Positions 43,627 through 52,641 of a DNA stretch of 64,000 nt are shown here, piece after piece. This DNA comes from Oscillospiraceae bacterium (lineage in GTDB: Bacteria; Bacillota; Clostridia; Oscillospirales; Acutalibacteraceae). The translations under genes were made by a program, and so were the position numbers. The notes below the pieces were generated by a model. The model was not told where the DNA came from. It made no database searches and saw only the letters and a list, made by a program, of their open reading frames with translations. The stretch covers positions 62,001 to 126,000 of the forward strand of contig SVOS01000003.1 in the NCBI GenBank assembly GCA_015066245.1. Direction: 5' to 3'. How positions within the stretch are numbered: the first letter of the stretch is position 1; each line of letters begins with the position of its first letter.

Positions 43627-44082
43627 TTACTGGTCCTTCTTGGATTTCTTAGCCTTTTTCTCAGCCTTAGCCTTAGCTTTCTCTTCAGCTAAACGCTTTT
43701 TCTCTTCTTCCTGAGCAGCAATAGCAGTGTTGTTAGCATACACACACCATTTCTTGAATCTGAGCTTTATTCTGTCAGAGCCTGTCTCAAGAACGATTTC
43801 ATCTTCTTCGTCCTTAACTGCAACAACCTTACCTGTGATACCACCGATGGTTGTAATCTCGTCACCAATGTTGATGTTCTTCTTAAGCTCTTCCTCAGCC
43901 TTCTTCTTCTTAGAGTTAGGTCTGATCATAAAGAAGTAAAGAGCGGCGAAAATAAGAACATAAACTGCCAGCATGGGGAATGCACCGCCACCGCAACCGG
44001 GGTTGCCGCCGTTAGCACCTGCAGCCTCAGTAACAGTCTGAGTGGCATCTGCCAAATTCATAAGGGGAGTAATAAAATTCAT
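43627..44082 (-). CDS. yajC: Preprotein translocase subunit YajC
   Basis: 151 residues. Short N-terminal segment with a Gly/Asn/Cys-rich patch (NGGNPGCGGG), one membrane helix (about 36-53), then the YajC block FMIRPNSKKKKAEEELKKNI, INIGDEITTIGGITGKVVAV. An unusually long Lys/Ala/Glu-rich tail (about 122-151). Accessory to SecDF in protein export. Located after tgt, the usual neighbourhood. Confidence 0.95.
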   Translation of the reverse strand: MNFITPLMNLADATQTVTEAAGANGGNPGCGGGAFPMLAVYVLIFAALYFFMIRPNSKKKKAEEELKKNINIGDEITTIGGITGKVVAVKDEEDEIVLETGSDRIKLRFKKWCVYANNTAIAAQEEEKKRLAEEKAKAKAEKKAKKSKKDQ

Positions 44083-44158
44083 TTTATATCTGTCCTTTCA
44101 ATACAATAGATTAATTATATCAGTTGTTTTGGTATAAATCAAGTAAATATTTAATTTA

Positions 44159-45298
<1,140 letters not shown>

Positions 45299-45320
45299 TT
45301 AATATTAAAATTACTATTTC

Positions 45321-45349
45321 AGTATATATTAAAGTAAATGAAAATTCAA
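45321..45349 (-). promoter_or_regulatory. Promoter of tgt-yajC
   Basis: Minus strand TTGAAT - 17 bp - TATACT, about 30 bp before tgt. Confidence 0.6.
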
Positions 45350-45366
45350 CAACTAATATTTATAAA

Positions 45367-45394
45367 TTGACTTTAATGTATGATTTGATATAAT
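45367..45394 (+). promoter_or_regulatory. Strong extended -10 promoter of the XRE/zinc-ribbon gene
   Basis: TTGACT - 16 bp - TATAAT with TGA directly before the -10 box (extended -10). The start should fall just before the inverted repeat at 45404. Confidence 0.85.
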
Positions 45395-45403
45395 ATTTAC
45401 TCT

Positions 45404-45438
45404 ACCAACGGTAGAAATCTCCCCATTCAACCGTTGGT
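45404..45438 (+). promoter_or_regulatory. 9-bp inverted repeat over the transcript start, possible operator
   Basis: ACCAACGGT - 17 bp - ACCGTTGGT. It lies just downstream of the -10 box, so it is either a repressor operator or a hairpin at the very 5' end of the mRNA. Confidence 0.6.
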
Positions 45439-45491
45439 ATGTGGATTTTTGGTTCAAAACAGCCTATATTTATGGCGAAAGGAGGGTTCCT

Positions 45492-46103
45492 ATGGACCAA
45501 ATTAAAATCGGCAAATTTATTTCAAAGTGCCGCAAAGAAAAAAACTTAACTCAAATGCAACTTGCAGAAAAGTTAGGGATTACAGACAGAGCAATATCAA
45601 AATGGGAAACAGGTAAATCTTTGCCTGATTTCTCAATTATGCTTGAGCTTTGCGAAATGCTCGGCATAACAGTAAACGATTTATTATCAGGGGAGGTAGT
45701 TACAATGAGTAATTACAATGAAAAATTAGAAAAGAATTTAATTTCAATGATTAAAGAAAAAGAAAGAGCAGACAAACGTCTATTATCTATGGAAATATTC
45801 ATAGGTGTATTAGTATCTGCTATATTGATTTCTTTGATGTTAACTGCCGCTTATGTACAGATGGCAGATTGGCTCAGAGTATGTTTAATCGTAGTCGGTT
45901 TTGTGGTTTTTGCTATTGGTATTGCTTATGCCGTAAAAATCGAGCAGACCGCTGGTTACTACGAGTGTGCCCGATGCGGACATAAGCACGTACCTACTTT
46001 CAGCAATGTAATGTGGTCTATGCATATGGGCAGAACCAGATTCATGAAATGCCCTGAGTGTGGCAAAAAAAGCTGGCAGAAAAAAGTAATATCCAAGGAA
46101 TAA
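45492..46103 (+). CDS. XRE-type regulator with two membrane helices and C-terminal zinc ribbon
   Basis: 203 residues from ATG 45492 (AAAGGAGGG upstream). N-terminal HTH of the Xre/Cro type: FISKCRKEKNLTQMQLAEKL and TDRAISKWETGKSLPDFS. A short basic coiled segment (about 75-100) is followed by two membrane helices (101-122 and 128-148) and a cytoplasmic zinc ribbon with Cys159, Cys162, Cys187 and Cys190. A membrane-tethered regulator that might sense metal, redox or envelope state; the signal is unknown. Confidence 0.85.
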   Translation: MDQIKIGKFISKCRKEKNLTQMQLAEKLGITDRAISKWETGKSLPDFSIMLELCEMLGITVNDLLSGEVVTMSNYNEKLEKNLISMIKEKERADKRLLSMEIFIGVLVSAILISLMLTAAYVQMADWLRVCLIVVGFVVFAIGIAYAVKIEQTAGYYECARCGHKHVPTFSNVMWSMHMGRTRFMKCPECGKKSWQKKVISKE

Positions 46104-46105
46104 TG

Positions 46106-46141
46106 AAAAACCTGAGAGGAAATGTATCTTCTCAGGTTTTT
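46106..46141. terminator. Bidirectional intrinsic terminator
   Basis: AAAAACCTGAGA / TCTCAGGTTTTT stem between the converging XRE gene and queA, with T-runs on both strands. Confidence 0.88.
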
Positions 46142-46156
46142 ATGTTATGTTTAATT

Positions 46157-47179
46157 TTAAACAATCATCATACTGTCACCAAAGCTAAAGAATCTATATT
46201 CATTTTCAACGGCGATTTTATATGCGTTCATTGTATTATCATATCCTGCAAAAGCAGACACAAGCATAATAAGTGTGCTTTCGGGAAGATGAAAGTTTGT
46301 AACTAATCCGTCAAGTGCCTTGAACTCGTATGGGGGATAGATAAAAATTTCTGTGCTTTCAGCGGTTGCCTTAAGCTCTCCGTACTTTGCCGCAACGCTT
46401 TCTAAAGTTCTGCAGGTAGTTGTACCAACCGCAATAACCCTGCCGCCTCTGCTTTTGCAAGCTTTGATTTTATCAACGGTTTCCTGAGAAAGCTCATAAA
46501 ATTCCTTGTGCATCTTATGGTCTGTGATGATGTCTTCCTTAACAGGTCTGAAGGTGCCTAATCCAACGTGTAAAGTTACATACGCAGTATCTACACCCAT
46601 AGCTCTCACTTTATCGAGTAGCTCTAAAGTGAAGTGAAGTCCCGCAGTAGGAGCCGCAGCCGAGCCCATTTCGTTGGAATACACAGTCTGATATCTTTCT
46701 TTGTCCTGAAGCTTTTCTGTAATATATGGGGGAAGGGGCATCTGACCGATTTTGTCAAGAGCTGAATAAATATTTTCTTCACTCTCAAACTTAATAATTC
46801 TTATGCCTTCATCAATAATATCGGTTATCTCACCATGCATAATACCTGCAAAATCAAAAGATGTGCCGATTTTCGCTTTCTTTCCGGGCTTAACAAGAGT
46901 TTCCCAACTGTCATTCTCAACTTGCTTCAGCAGCAAAAACTCTACCTCGGCACCTGTGTCTGTCCTTTTGCCGAAGATTCTTGCAGGGATTACCCTTGAG
47001 TTATTCATTACAAGTAAATCGCCTTCTTTTAAAAAGTCGCAGATATCATAAAAGTGTCGGTGTTCTGTTTCACCTGATACTCTGTCAAGCACAAGCATTT
47101 TTGAGGAGTCACGCTTCTCTAAAGGTGTTTGTGCAATAAGTTCTTCCGGTAAGTCATAGTAAAAGTCGCTTTTTTTCAT
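46157..47179 (-). CDS. queA: S-adenosylmethionine:tRNA ribosyltransferase-isomerase
   Basis: Builds the epoxyqueuosine side chain on preQ1-modified tRNA using SAM. 340 residues from ATG 47179 (TTGGAGAAG upstream; the frame is open 22 codons further). Blocks: FYYDLPEELIAQTPLEKRDSS, LLVMNNSRVIPARIFG, GSAAAPTAGLHFT, YVTLHVGLGTFRPV, VAVGTTTCRTLES, and FHLPESTLIMLVSAFAG. Single gene beside tgt. Confidence 0.97.
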   Translation of the reverse strand: MKKSDFYYDLPEELIAQTPLEKRDSSKMLVLDRVSGETEHRHFYDICDFLKEGDLLVMNNSRVIPARIFGKRTDTGAEVEFLLLKQVENDSWETLVKPGKKAKIGTSFDFAGIMHGEITDIIDEGIRIIKFESEENIYSALDKIGQMPLPPYITEKLQDKERYQTVYSNEMGSAAAPTAGLHFTLELLDKVRAMGVDTAYVTLHVGLGTFRPVKEDIITDHKMHKEFYELSQETVDKIKACKSRGGRVIAVGTTTCRTLESVAAKYGELKATAESTEIFIYPPYEFKALDGLVTNFHLPESTLIMLVSAFAGYDNTMNAYKIAVENEYRFFSFGDSMMIV

Positions 47180-47238
47180 AAAAAAATCTTCTCCAAAGTT
47201 AAATATTAAGAAAATATGTAATTTTTTGCTCTCTATAT

Positions 47239-47267
47239 TTGACAAGAGACCATGTTAATGATATATT
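47239..47267 (+). promoter_or_regulatory. Promoter of asd (and probably dapA)
   Basis: TTGACA - 17 bp - TATATT, near consensus. The leader of about 100 nt contains TGGGTAA..TTACCCA (47278-47307) and an A/T-rich hairpin AAAGAAAAAC-ACAA-GTTTTTCTTT (47331-47354) just before the SD. Confidence 0.85.
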
Positions 47268-47371
47268 ATTAGAATAGTGGGTAAGAATTTGCTTTTGTTT
47301 TTACCCAACAACACTATAATATAATATTTCAAAGAAAAACACAAGTTTTTCTTTACGTTCAGGAGGATATT

Positions 47372-48457
47372 ATGAAGAAATACAAAGTTGGTATTATCGG
47401 TGCAACAGGTATGGTTGGTCAGAGATTCATTCTCTTACTTGCAGACCACCCCTGGTTTGATGTTGTTTGCCTTGCAGCAAGCCCCAGAAGCGCAGGTAAA
47501 GCTTATGCAGAGTGTGTAGGCGAGCGTTGGGTTATGACATCTCCCATTCCTGAGAAGATTGCAGATATGGTTATCATGGATGCTTCCAAGGTTGAGGAAG
47601 TTGCATCTCAGGTAGACTTCTGCTTCTGCGCTGTTGATATGAAAAAGGATGAAATCAGAGCTCTTGAAGAAGCTTATGCTAAGGCAGAGTGCCCCATTAT
47701 TTCCAACAACTCTGCAAACCGTCTTGTTGACGATATTCCTATGATCATTCCCGAGATCAACGATGACCACGCTGAGATTATCGAAGCTCAGAAAAAGCGT
47801 CTCGGTACAAAACGCGGCTTTATCGCTGTTAAGTCCAACTGCTCACTCCAGAGCTATGTACCTGCTATCCACCCCTTGATGCAGTTTGGTGTTGACAAGG
47901 TTCTCGCTTGCACATACCAGGCAATTTCCGGTGCAGGTAAAACTTTTGAGCGTTGGCCCGAGATGGTAGATAACCTTATTCCTTACATCGGTGGCGAGGA
48001 AGAGAAGAGTGAGGTTGAGCCTCTCAAGATCTGGGGTAACATTGTTGACGGCAAGATCGTTCCTACAGATGATGTTAAGATTACTTCTCAGTGCTTCCGT
48101 GTACCTGTTTCTGACGGTCACACAGCAGCAGTTTTCGTATCCTTCAAGGATGCCGACAAGAAGCCTTCCATCGAAGAAATCAAGAAGGTTTGGGCAGAGT
48201 ACGCAGGTGCTGCTCAGAAGTTAAAGCTTCCCTCAGCTCCCAAGCAGTTCCTCCACTATTTCGAGGATCCTTCCCAGCCTCAGATCAAGTCTGCAAGAAC
48301 ATTAGAGAACGGTATGGCTATCTCTATCGGCAGACTCAGAGAAGACAGCCAGTATGACTACAAATTTGTTTGTATGTCTCACAACACTCTCCGCGGTGCT
48401 GCAGGCGGCGGTGTACTCCTTGCAGAGCTTTTAGCTGCAAAGGGCTATTTTGACTAA
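47372..48457 (+). CDS. asd: Aspartate-semialdehyde dehydrogenase
   Basis: Reduces aspartyl phosphate to aspartate semialdehyde for lysine, diaminopimelate, threonine and methionine. 361 residues, resembling the longer archaeal/fungal-type branch: IIGATGMVGQRFILLLADHPWF, AASPRSAGKAY, the catalytic Cys in KSNCSLQSYVPA, then SGAGKTFERWPEM, FRVPVSDGHTA and the C-terminal RGAAGGGVLLAELL. SD AGGAGG. Followed after 44 bp by dapA. Confidence 0.95.
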   Translation: MKKYKVGIIGATGMVGQRFILLLADHPWFDVVCLAASPRSAGKAYAECVGERWVMTSPIPEKIADMVIMDASKVEEVASQVDFCFCAVDMKKDEIRALEEAYAKAECPIISNNSANRLVDDIPMIIPEINDDHAEIIEAQKKRLGTKRGFIAVKSNCSLQSYVPAIHPLMQFGVDKVLACTYQAISGAGKTFERWPEMVDNLIPYIGGEEEKSEVEPLKIWGNIVDGKIVPTDDVKITSQCFRVPVSDGHTAAVFVSFKDADKKPSIEEIKKVWAEYAGAAQKLKLPSAPKQFLHYFEDPSQPQIKSARTLENGMAISIGRLREDSQYDYKFVCMSHNTLRGAAGGGVLLAELLAAKGYFD

Positions 48458-48501
48458 TATTTTTGAGAATTTCCACATAATTATTAACGGAGGTAATTAG
48501 T

Positions 48502-49404
48502 ATGAAAACTCCTATTTTCACAGGTTCAGGTGTGGCTATTGTTACTCCTATGAACTCTGACGGAAGCGTTAATTATAATGTGTTTGATGAGCTTATTGAG
48601 TTTCAGATTGCAAATGGTACAGATGCAATTATTGCTTGCGGTACCACAGGCGAGTCTGCAACTCTCTCCGAAAAGGAGCATTGCGAGGTTTTAGAGCACG
48701 TATCCAAGCGAGTAAACGGCAGAATTCCTGTTATCGCTGGTGCTGGCAGTAACGATACAGCTACTGCTATTGCTCTTTCAAAGGCAGCTCAGAGCTATGG
48801 AGCAGATGCTATCCTTTCTGTAACACCTTATTACAATAAGACTTCACAGGCAGGTTTAGTACGTCATTTTATGACTATTGCTGATAGCGTAGATATTCCT
48901 GTTATCCTTTACAATGTACCTTCTCGTACAGGTTGCAACATCAAGCCCGAAACTTATGCAGAGCTTAGTAAACACGACAATATTGTTGCTACTAAAGAGG
49001 CTAACGGTGACATTTCTTCTGTTTCCAAGACACTTTCTCTTTGCGGAGACAGTCTTGCTGTTTACTCTGGTAATGACGACCAGACAGTACCCTTTATGTC
49101 TCTGGGTGCATTAGGTGTAATTTCCGTATTTGCAAACATTTGTCCCCAGGAGATGCACGATATTTGTAAGCTTTGTCTTGACAATAACTTCCAGGAGGCT
49201 TCCAAGCTTAATTTCAAATATATTGAGCTTATGGATATGCTTTTCAGTGATGTTAACCCCATCCCCGTTAAGACTGCAATGAATCTGTTTGGATTTGATT
49301 GTGGTGAGTGCAGACTTCCCTTAGTGCCCATGAGCTATCATGGATATCATGATTTAAAGGACTGCCTCAACAAGTACGACCTTATTGGTAAGTACAAGAA
49401 GTAA
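48502..49404 (+). CDS. dapA: 4-hydroxy-tetrahydrodipicolinate synthase
   Basis: Condenses aspartate semialdehyde with pyruvate, first step of the lysine/diaminopimelate branch. 300-residue TIM barrel. Motifs: GSGVAIVTPMNSDGSVN, ACGTTGESATLSEKEH, VIAGAGSNDTATAI, catalytic Tyr in ILYNVPSRTG, and the Schiff-base Lys in VATKEANGDI. The substrate comes from asd just upstream. A hairpin follows before dapB. Confidence 0.97.
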   Translation: MKTPIFTGSGVAIVTPMNSDGSVNYNVFDELIEFQIANGTDAIIACGTTGESATLSEKEHCEVLEHVSKRVNGRIPVIAGAGSNDTATAIALSKAAQSYGADAILSVTPYYNKTSQAGLVRHFMTIADSVDIPVILYNVPSRTGCNIKPETYAELSKHDNIVATKEANGDISSVSKTLSLCGDSLAVYSGNDDQTVPFMSLGALGVISVFANICPQEMHDICKLCLDNNFQEASKLNFKYIELMDMLFSDVNPIPVKTAMNLFGFDCGECRLPLVPMSYHGYHDLKDCLNKYDLIGKYKK

Positions 49405-49419
49405 TTGAGTTTATAAGTT

Positions 49420-49457
49420 AAAGCGTGCAGGGGTGTACCTTAGCACGCTTTACTTTT
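49420..49457 (+). terminator. Intrinsic terminator or attenuating hairpin between dapA and dapB
   Basis: AAAGCGTGC / GCACGCTTT stem followed by ACTTTTAA; the T-tract is broken, so partial readthrough into dapB is plausible. Confidence 0.6.
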
Positions 49458-49474
49458 AATAAGGAGTGTAAAAA

Positions 49475-50227
49475 ATGACGAATATTCTTATTTGCGGCAG
49501 CTCAGGTAAAATGGGTAAAGCAGTTTTTGATGCAGTAGAACGTACCGAGGGAGTAGAAGTGCTCTGCGGTGTGGATGCTTTTTCAAAAGGTGAACTTAGC
49601 TTTAACGAATATAAATCTTTTGAAGATGTCACTGAAATCCCCGATGTTGTGGTTGATTTTTCAAATCCCGTAAACCTTGACTCTATGTATGATTTCTGTG
49701 TCAAGAACTCTGTTCCCGCAGTAATCTGCACCACGGGCTTTTCTCCTGAACAGATTGAAATAATCCACAAGCTCTCCGAGTTTGTTCCCGTTTTCTACTC
49801 AGGCAATATGTCTCTGGGTGTTAACCTTCTTATTGAGCTTTCAAAGAAGGCAACCGCTGTTTTCGGCTCAGGATTTGACATTGAGATTGTAGAAAAGCAC
49901 CATAATCAGAAGATCGATGCACCTTCGGGTACAGCTCTTATGATCGCCGATGCTATTTCTGAGGTGATGGACGAAGAGCCTCAGTATGTATATGACAGAC
50001 ACTCTTACAGAGCTAAGAGAAAATCTAATGAAATTGGTATTCACGCAGTTCGCGGCGGTACAATTGTAGGTGAGCACAGTGTAATTTTTGCGGGTAATGA
50101 CGAAGTCCTGACTCTTACACATCAGGCACAGAGCAAATCCCTCTTTGCCACAGGTGCTGTAAGTGCTGCGAAATTTGTTTGCGGAAAGGCTGCCAAAATG
50201 TATAGCATGAGCGATATGCTTGCGTAA
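49475..50227 (+). CDS. dapB: 4-hydroxy-tetrahydrodipicolinate reductase
   Basis: Second step of the diaminopimelate branch, NAD(P)H-dependent. 250 residues. Nucleotide site ICGSSGKMGKAV. VDFSNPVNLDSM, CTTGFSPEQIE, YSGNMSLGVNLL. Substrate motif VEKHHNQKIDAPSGTAL, then IGIHAVRGGTIVGEHSV and the C-terminal ATGAVSAAKFV. SD AAGGAG. Terminates in a hairpin that also carries the next gene's SD. Confidence 0.97.
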   Translation: MTNILICGSSGKMGKAVFDAVERTEGVEVLCGVDAFSKGELSFNEYKSFEDVTEIPDVVVDFSNPVNLDSMYDFCVKNSVPAVICTTGFSPEQIEIIHKLSEFVPVFYSGNMSLGVNLLIELSKKATAVFGSGFDIEIVEKHHNQKIDAPSGTALMIADAISEVMDEEPQYVYDRHSYRAKRKSNEIGIHAVRGGTIVGEHSVIFAGNDEVLTLTHQAQSKSLFATGAVSAAKFVCGKAAKMYSMSDMLA

Positions 50228-50240
50228 AATTAAATAAATT

Positions 50241-50302
50241 AACACCTCATAAGTTTAAGCATAGTATGTTATGACTAAGTTTAAAATTATGAGGTGTTTT
50301 TT
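50241..50302 (+). terminator. Terminator hairpin after dapB, 3' arm contains the next gene's SD
   Basis: AACACCTCATAA / TTATGAGGTGTT perfect 12-bp stem with a 34-base loop and six Ts. GAGGTG of the 3' arm sits six bases before ATG 50303. Confidence 0.85.
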
Positions 50303-50533
50303 ATGAATACAAGAAATTTAATTATACTTCGCAGTGTGACTTACGCCGCAAAAGCCAGAAATATACTGCTTAAACACGGTATAAATTCCGATGTGGTCAA
50401 AACTCCGCGTATTAACGGCAAAAGTCTTTGCGGATATAGCTTGTATGTGCCAAATAGATTTGACGATGCAGTAAGTATTCTTTTATCTCACGGCGTTCAA
50501 ATCGAAGGCAGGACGGACAGTGATGATATGTGA
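50303..50533 (+). CDS. DUF3343 family, putative Se/S carrier-like protein
   Basis: 76 residues from ATG 50303. The fold pattern LRSVTYAAKARNILLKHGI followed by KTPRINGKSLCGYSLYVP resembles the DUF3343 putative Se/S carrier family, with one Cys (Cys43) at the conserved spot. It overlaps the class V aminotransferase gene by four bases (GTGA), the usual partnership, so it may carry sulfur or selenium for that enzyme. Function not proven in the family. Confidence 0.75.
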   Translation: MNTRNLIILRSVTYAAKARNILLKHGINSDVVKTPRINGKSLCGYSLYVPNRFDDAVSILLSHGVQIEGRTDSDDM

Positions 50534-51684
50534 TATACTTTGATAACGCTGCTACAACTTACCCCAAACCCAGAAGTGTTGTCAATGCTGTGGCAAATGC
50601 CACTGCTTTCTCTGCAAATCCCGGCCGTTCCGGATATGCACACTCTTTGAATGCGTCACGGGTGATTTTTGAATGCAGACAAAAAGCTGCAGATTTCTTT
50701 AAACTTAAAAATGTAGAAAACTGTATTCTTACTCCATCCTGCACATTGTCGCTTAATACAGTTATTTATGGAACACTAAAAGAAGGTGACCATGTTGTTA
50801 TTTCTTCTTTTGAGCATAATTCTGTACTAAGACCTGTTGAAAAGCTTTGCAAAGACAGAAAGATAACTTATTCTGTTGCACAGGTAAATCCCTACGATGA
50901 TGACGAAACCATAGATTCTTTCAGAAAAAGTATAAACAACAAAACTAAACTTATTGTGTGCACCCATGCTTCCAACGTGTTTGGCTTTAAACTTCCTGTC
51001 AAAAGAATAGCTGCTTTAGCCAAATACTATGGGATATTATTTTGTCTTGACGCAGCACAGAGCGCAGGCAGTGAGGATATAGATATAAACGATATTGGTG
51101 CAGACTTTATCTGTGTGCCTGGTCACAAAGGACTTTACGGCCCTATGGGAACAGGACTTTTGCTTATAAATACAGACAAAATTCCCGAATCTCTTTTTCA
51201 GGGTGGCACAGGTTCGTCCTTTAAGGATGAACTTGGTGAACCAAGGCTCCTACCGGACAAGTTTGAGTCAGGCACCATAAATTATCCGGGATTTGCCGGT
51301 CTTTTAAAGGGAATAGAATTTGTAAATTCAAAAACTACAAAGCGTATCAGAGAACACGCAGTTTCCATTATGCAATATATCTATGACAATTTAAGCTCCA
51401 ATAAACGAGTGGAGCTTTATACCAAAGGGATAAATGCCTTGAGATTTGTGCCGTTGTTATCTTTTAATATCAAAGATACCGATCCTGAAAAAGTATGCGA
51501 AACATTAGATAAAAGATTTGGTATATGTGTTCGTTCGGGCTTTCATTGCAGTCCGCTGGCTCATAAGTGTATGCAAACAGGGGATAGGGGCACAGTGAGG
51601 ATTTGTCCCTCTGCTTTTTCAAATTTTAAGGATGCAAAAGCGTTATGTGATGCAGTTTTTCTAATTTCTATCACCAAAAAATAA
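50530..51684 (+). CDS. Cysteine desulfurase-like class V aminotransferase
   Basis: 384 residues, GTG start overlapping the DUF3343 stop. PLP enzyme of the NifS/CsdA type: YFDNAATTYPKP, SFEHNSVLRP (PLP-stacking His), LDAAQSAGSEDI, and the Schiff-base Lys in CVPGHKGLYGPMGTG. The C-terminal segment GICVRSGFHCSPLAHKCM holds the likely nucleophile Cys for sulfur transfer. Probably supplies persulfide for Fe-S clusters or thio-modification, or handles selenocysteine. Not linked to suf genes here. Confidence 0.88.
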   Translation: MIYFDNAATTYPKPRSVVNAVANATAFSANPGRSGYAHSLNASRVIFECRQKAADFFKLKNVENCILTPSCTLSLNTVIYGTLKEGDHVVISSFEHNSVLRPVEKLCKDRKITYSVAQVNPYDDDETIDSFRKSINNKTKLIVCTHASNVFGFKLPVKRIAALAKYYGILFCLDAAQSAGSEDIDINDIGADFICVPGHKGLYGPMGTGLLLINTDKIPESLFQGGTGSSFKDELGEPRLLPDKFESGTINYPGFAGLLKGIEFVNSKTTKRIREHAVSIMQYIYDNLSSNKRVELYTKGINALRFVPLLSFNIKDTDPEKVCETLDKRFGICVRSGFHCSPLAHKCMQTGDRGTVRICPSAFSNFKDAKALCDAVFLISITKK

Positions 51685-51694
51685 CAAAATTATA

Positions 51695-51723
51695 TTGCAA
51701 TATCTGTATTAAAATGATAAACT
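51695..51723 (+). promoter_or_regulatory. Promoter of cdaA-cdaR
   Basis: TTGCAA - 17 bp - TAAACT, about 30 bp before cdaA. Confidence 0.5.
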
Positions 51724-51753
51724 TAAAGTGTATAAAATTACGGAGGAAGTAAT

Positions 51754-52641
51754 ATGCAGTTTATTGCAGAATGGTTCAATGACTTTATTGCTTTAATGAG
51801 CACATTCAGATTCAATGACTTTATTGATATCTTGCTGATTTCGGTGCTTATTTACAGCTTGCTTAAACTTATCAGAGATACCCGAGCCGAACAGCTCCTT
51901 AAGGGTTTGCTCTTTATTTTTGTTATTTATGTAATTGCTATGGTGTTGGATCTGATGATGGTAACTACCATCATCAAGGTAGTGTTTGAATCTTCGGTAA
52001 TTTTGATAGTTATTGTCTTTCAGCCCGAAATCCGAAAAGCACTTGAGCAGCTTGGCAGAAGCAAGTTTGCCAAGACTTACAAGATGATATTCCAGGGCGG
52101 TCTGCTTTCAGATGCAGAAAAAGAGGATATTAACAAGTCTATCGTAGATGTTGCTGATTCCGCAACCTTGTTCAGCCACACCAAGACAGGCGCGTTGTTT
52201 GTTTTCGAAAGAGAAACTCACCTGACCGATATTGCCTCAACAGGTACCGAGCTTAACGCCAAGACTTCTACCGCAATATTCGGCAACTTGTTTTTCAACA
52301 AAGCTCCCCTGCATGATGGTGCCTGCATTATCCGTCAGGGCAAAATCTACGCTGCAGGTTGTATCCTTCCTCTTAACAGCAATGAAATCAGATACTCAGG
52401 CGTAGGTACCCGCCACAGAGCTGCTTTAGGCGTTTCTGAAGTATCAGATGCAGTTGTTGTAGTTGTTTCTGAGGAAACAGGCATTATCTCAATTGCTGTT
52501 GACGGTGTTCTTAAGCGAGACTTTGAACGCGATAAACTTATAAGCACCCTCCAGGAGCTTATTATTCCCGAGGAGCCCGACAAGCCCACAGATAAGCTCA
52601 AGCGTGTTGCTAAAAGGAGGTCGAAGAAAGATGCAGAATAA
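51754..52641 (+). CDS. cdaA: Diadenylate cyclase CdaA
   Basis: Makes the second messenger c-di-AMP from two ATP. 295 residues: three N-terminal membrane helices (about 25-90), a linking helix, and the DAC domain with DGA (188-190, in PLHDGACIIRQG) and RHR (220-222, in GVGTRHRAALGVSE). The Lys-rich tail ends where cdaR begins, overlapping by eleven bases. It precedes the YbbR regulator, the standard cdaA-cdaR pair. Confidence 0.97.
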   Translation: MQFIAEWFNDFIALMSTFRFNDFIDILLISVLIYSLLKLIRDTRAEQLLKGLLFIFVIYVIAMVLDLMMVTTIIKVVFESSVILIVIVFQPEIRKALEQLGRSKFAKTYKMIFQGGLLSDAEKEDINKSIVDVADSATLFSHTKTGALFVFERETHLTDIASTGTELNAKTSTAIFGNLFFNKAPLHDGACIIRQGKIYAAGCILPLNSNEIRYSGVGTRHRAALGVSEVSDAVVVVVSEETGIISIAVDGVLKRDFERDKLISTLQELIIPEEPDKPTDKLKRVAKRRSKKDAE

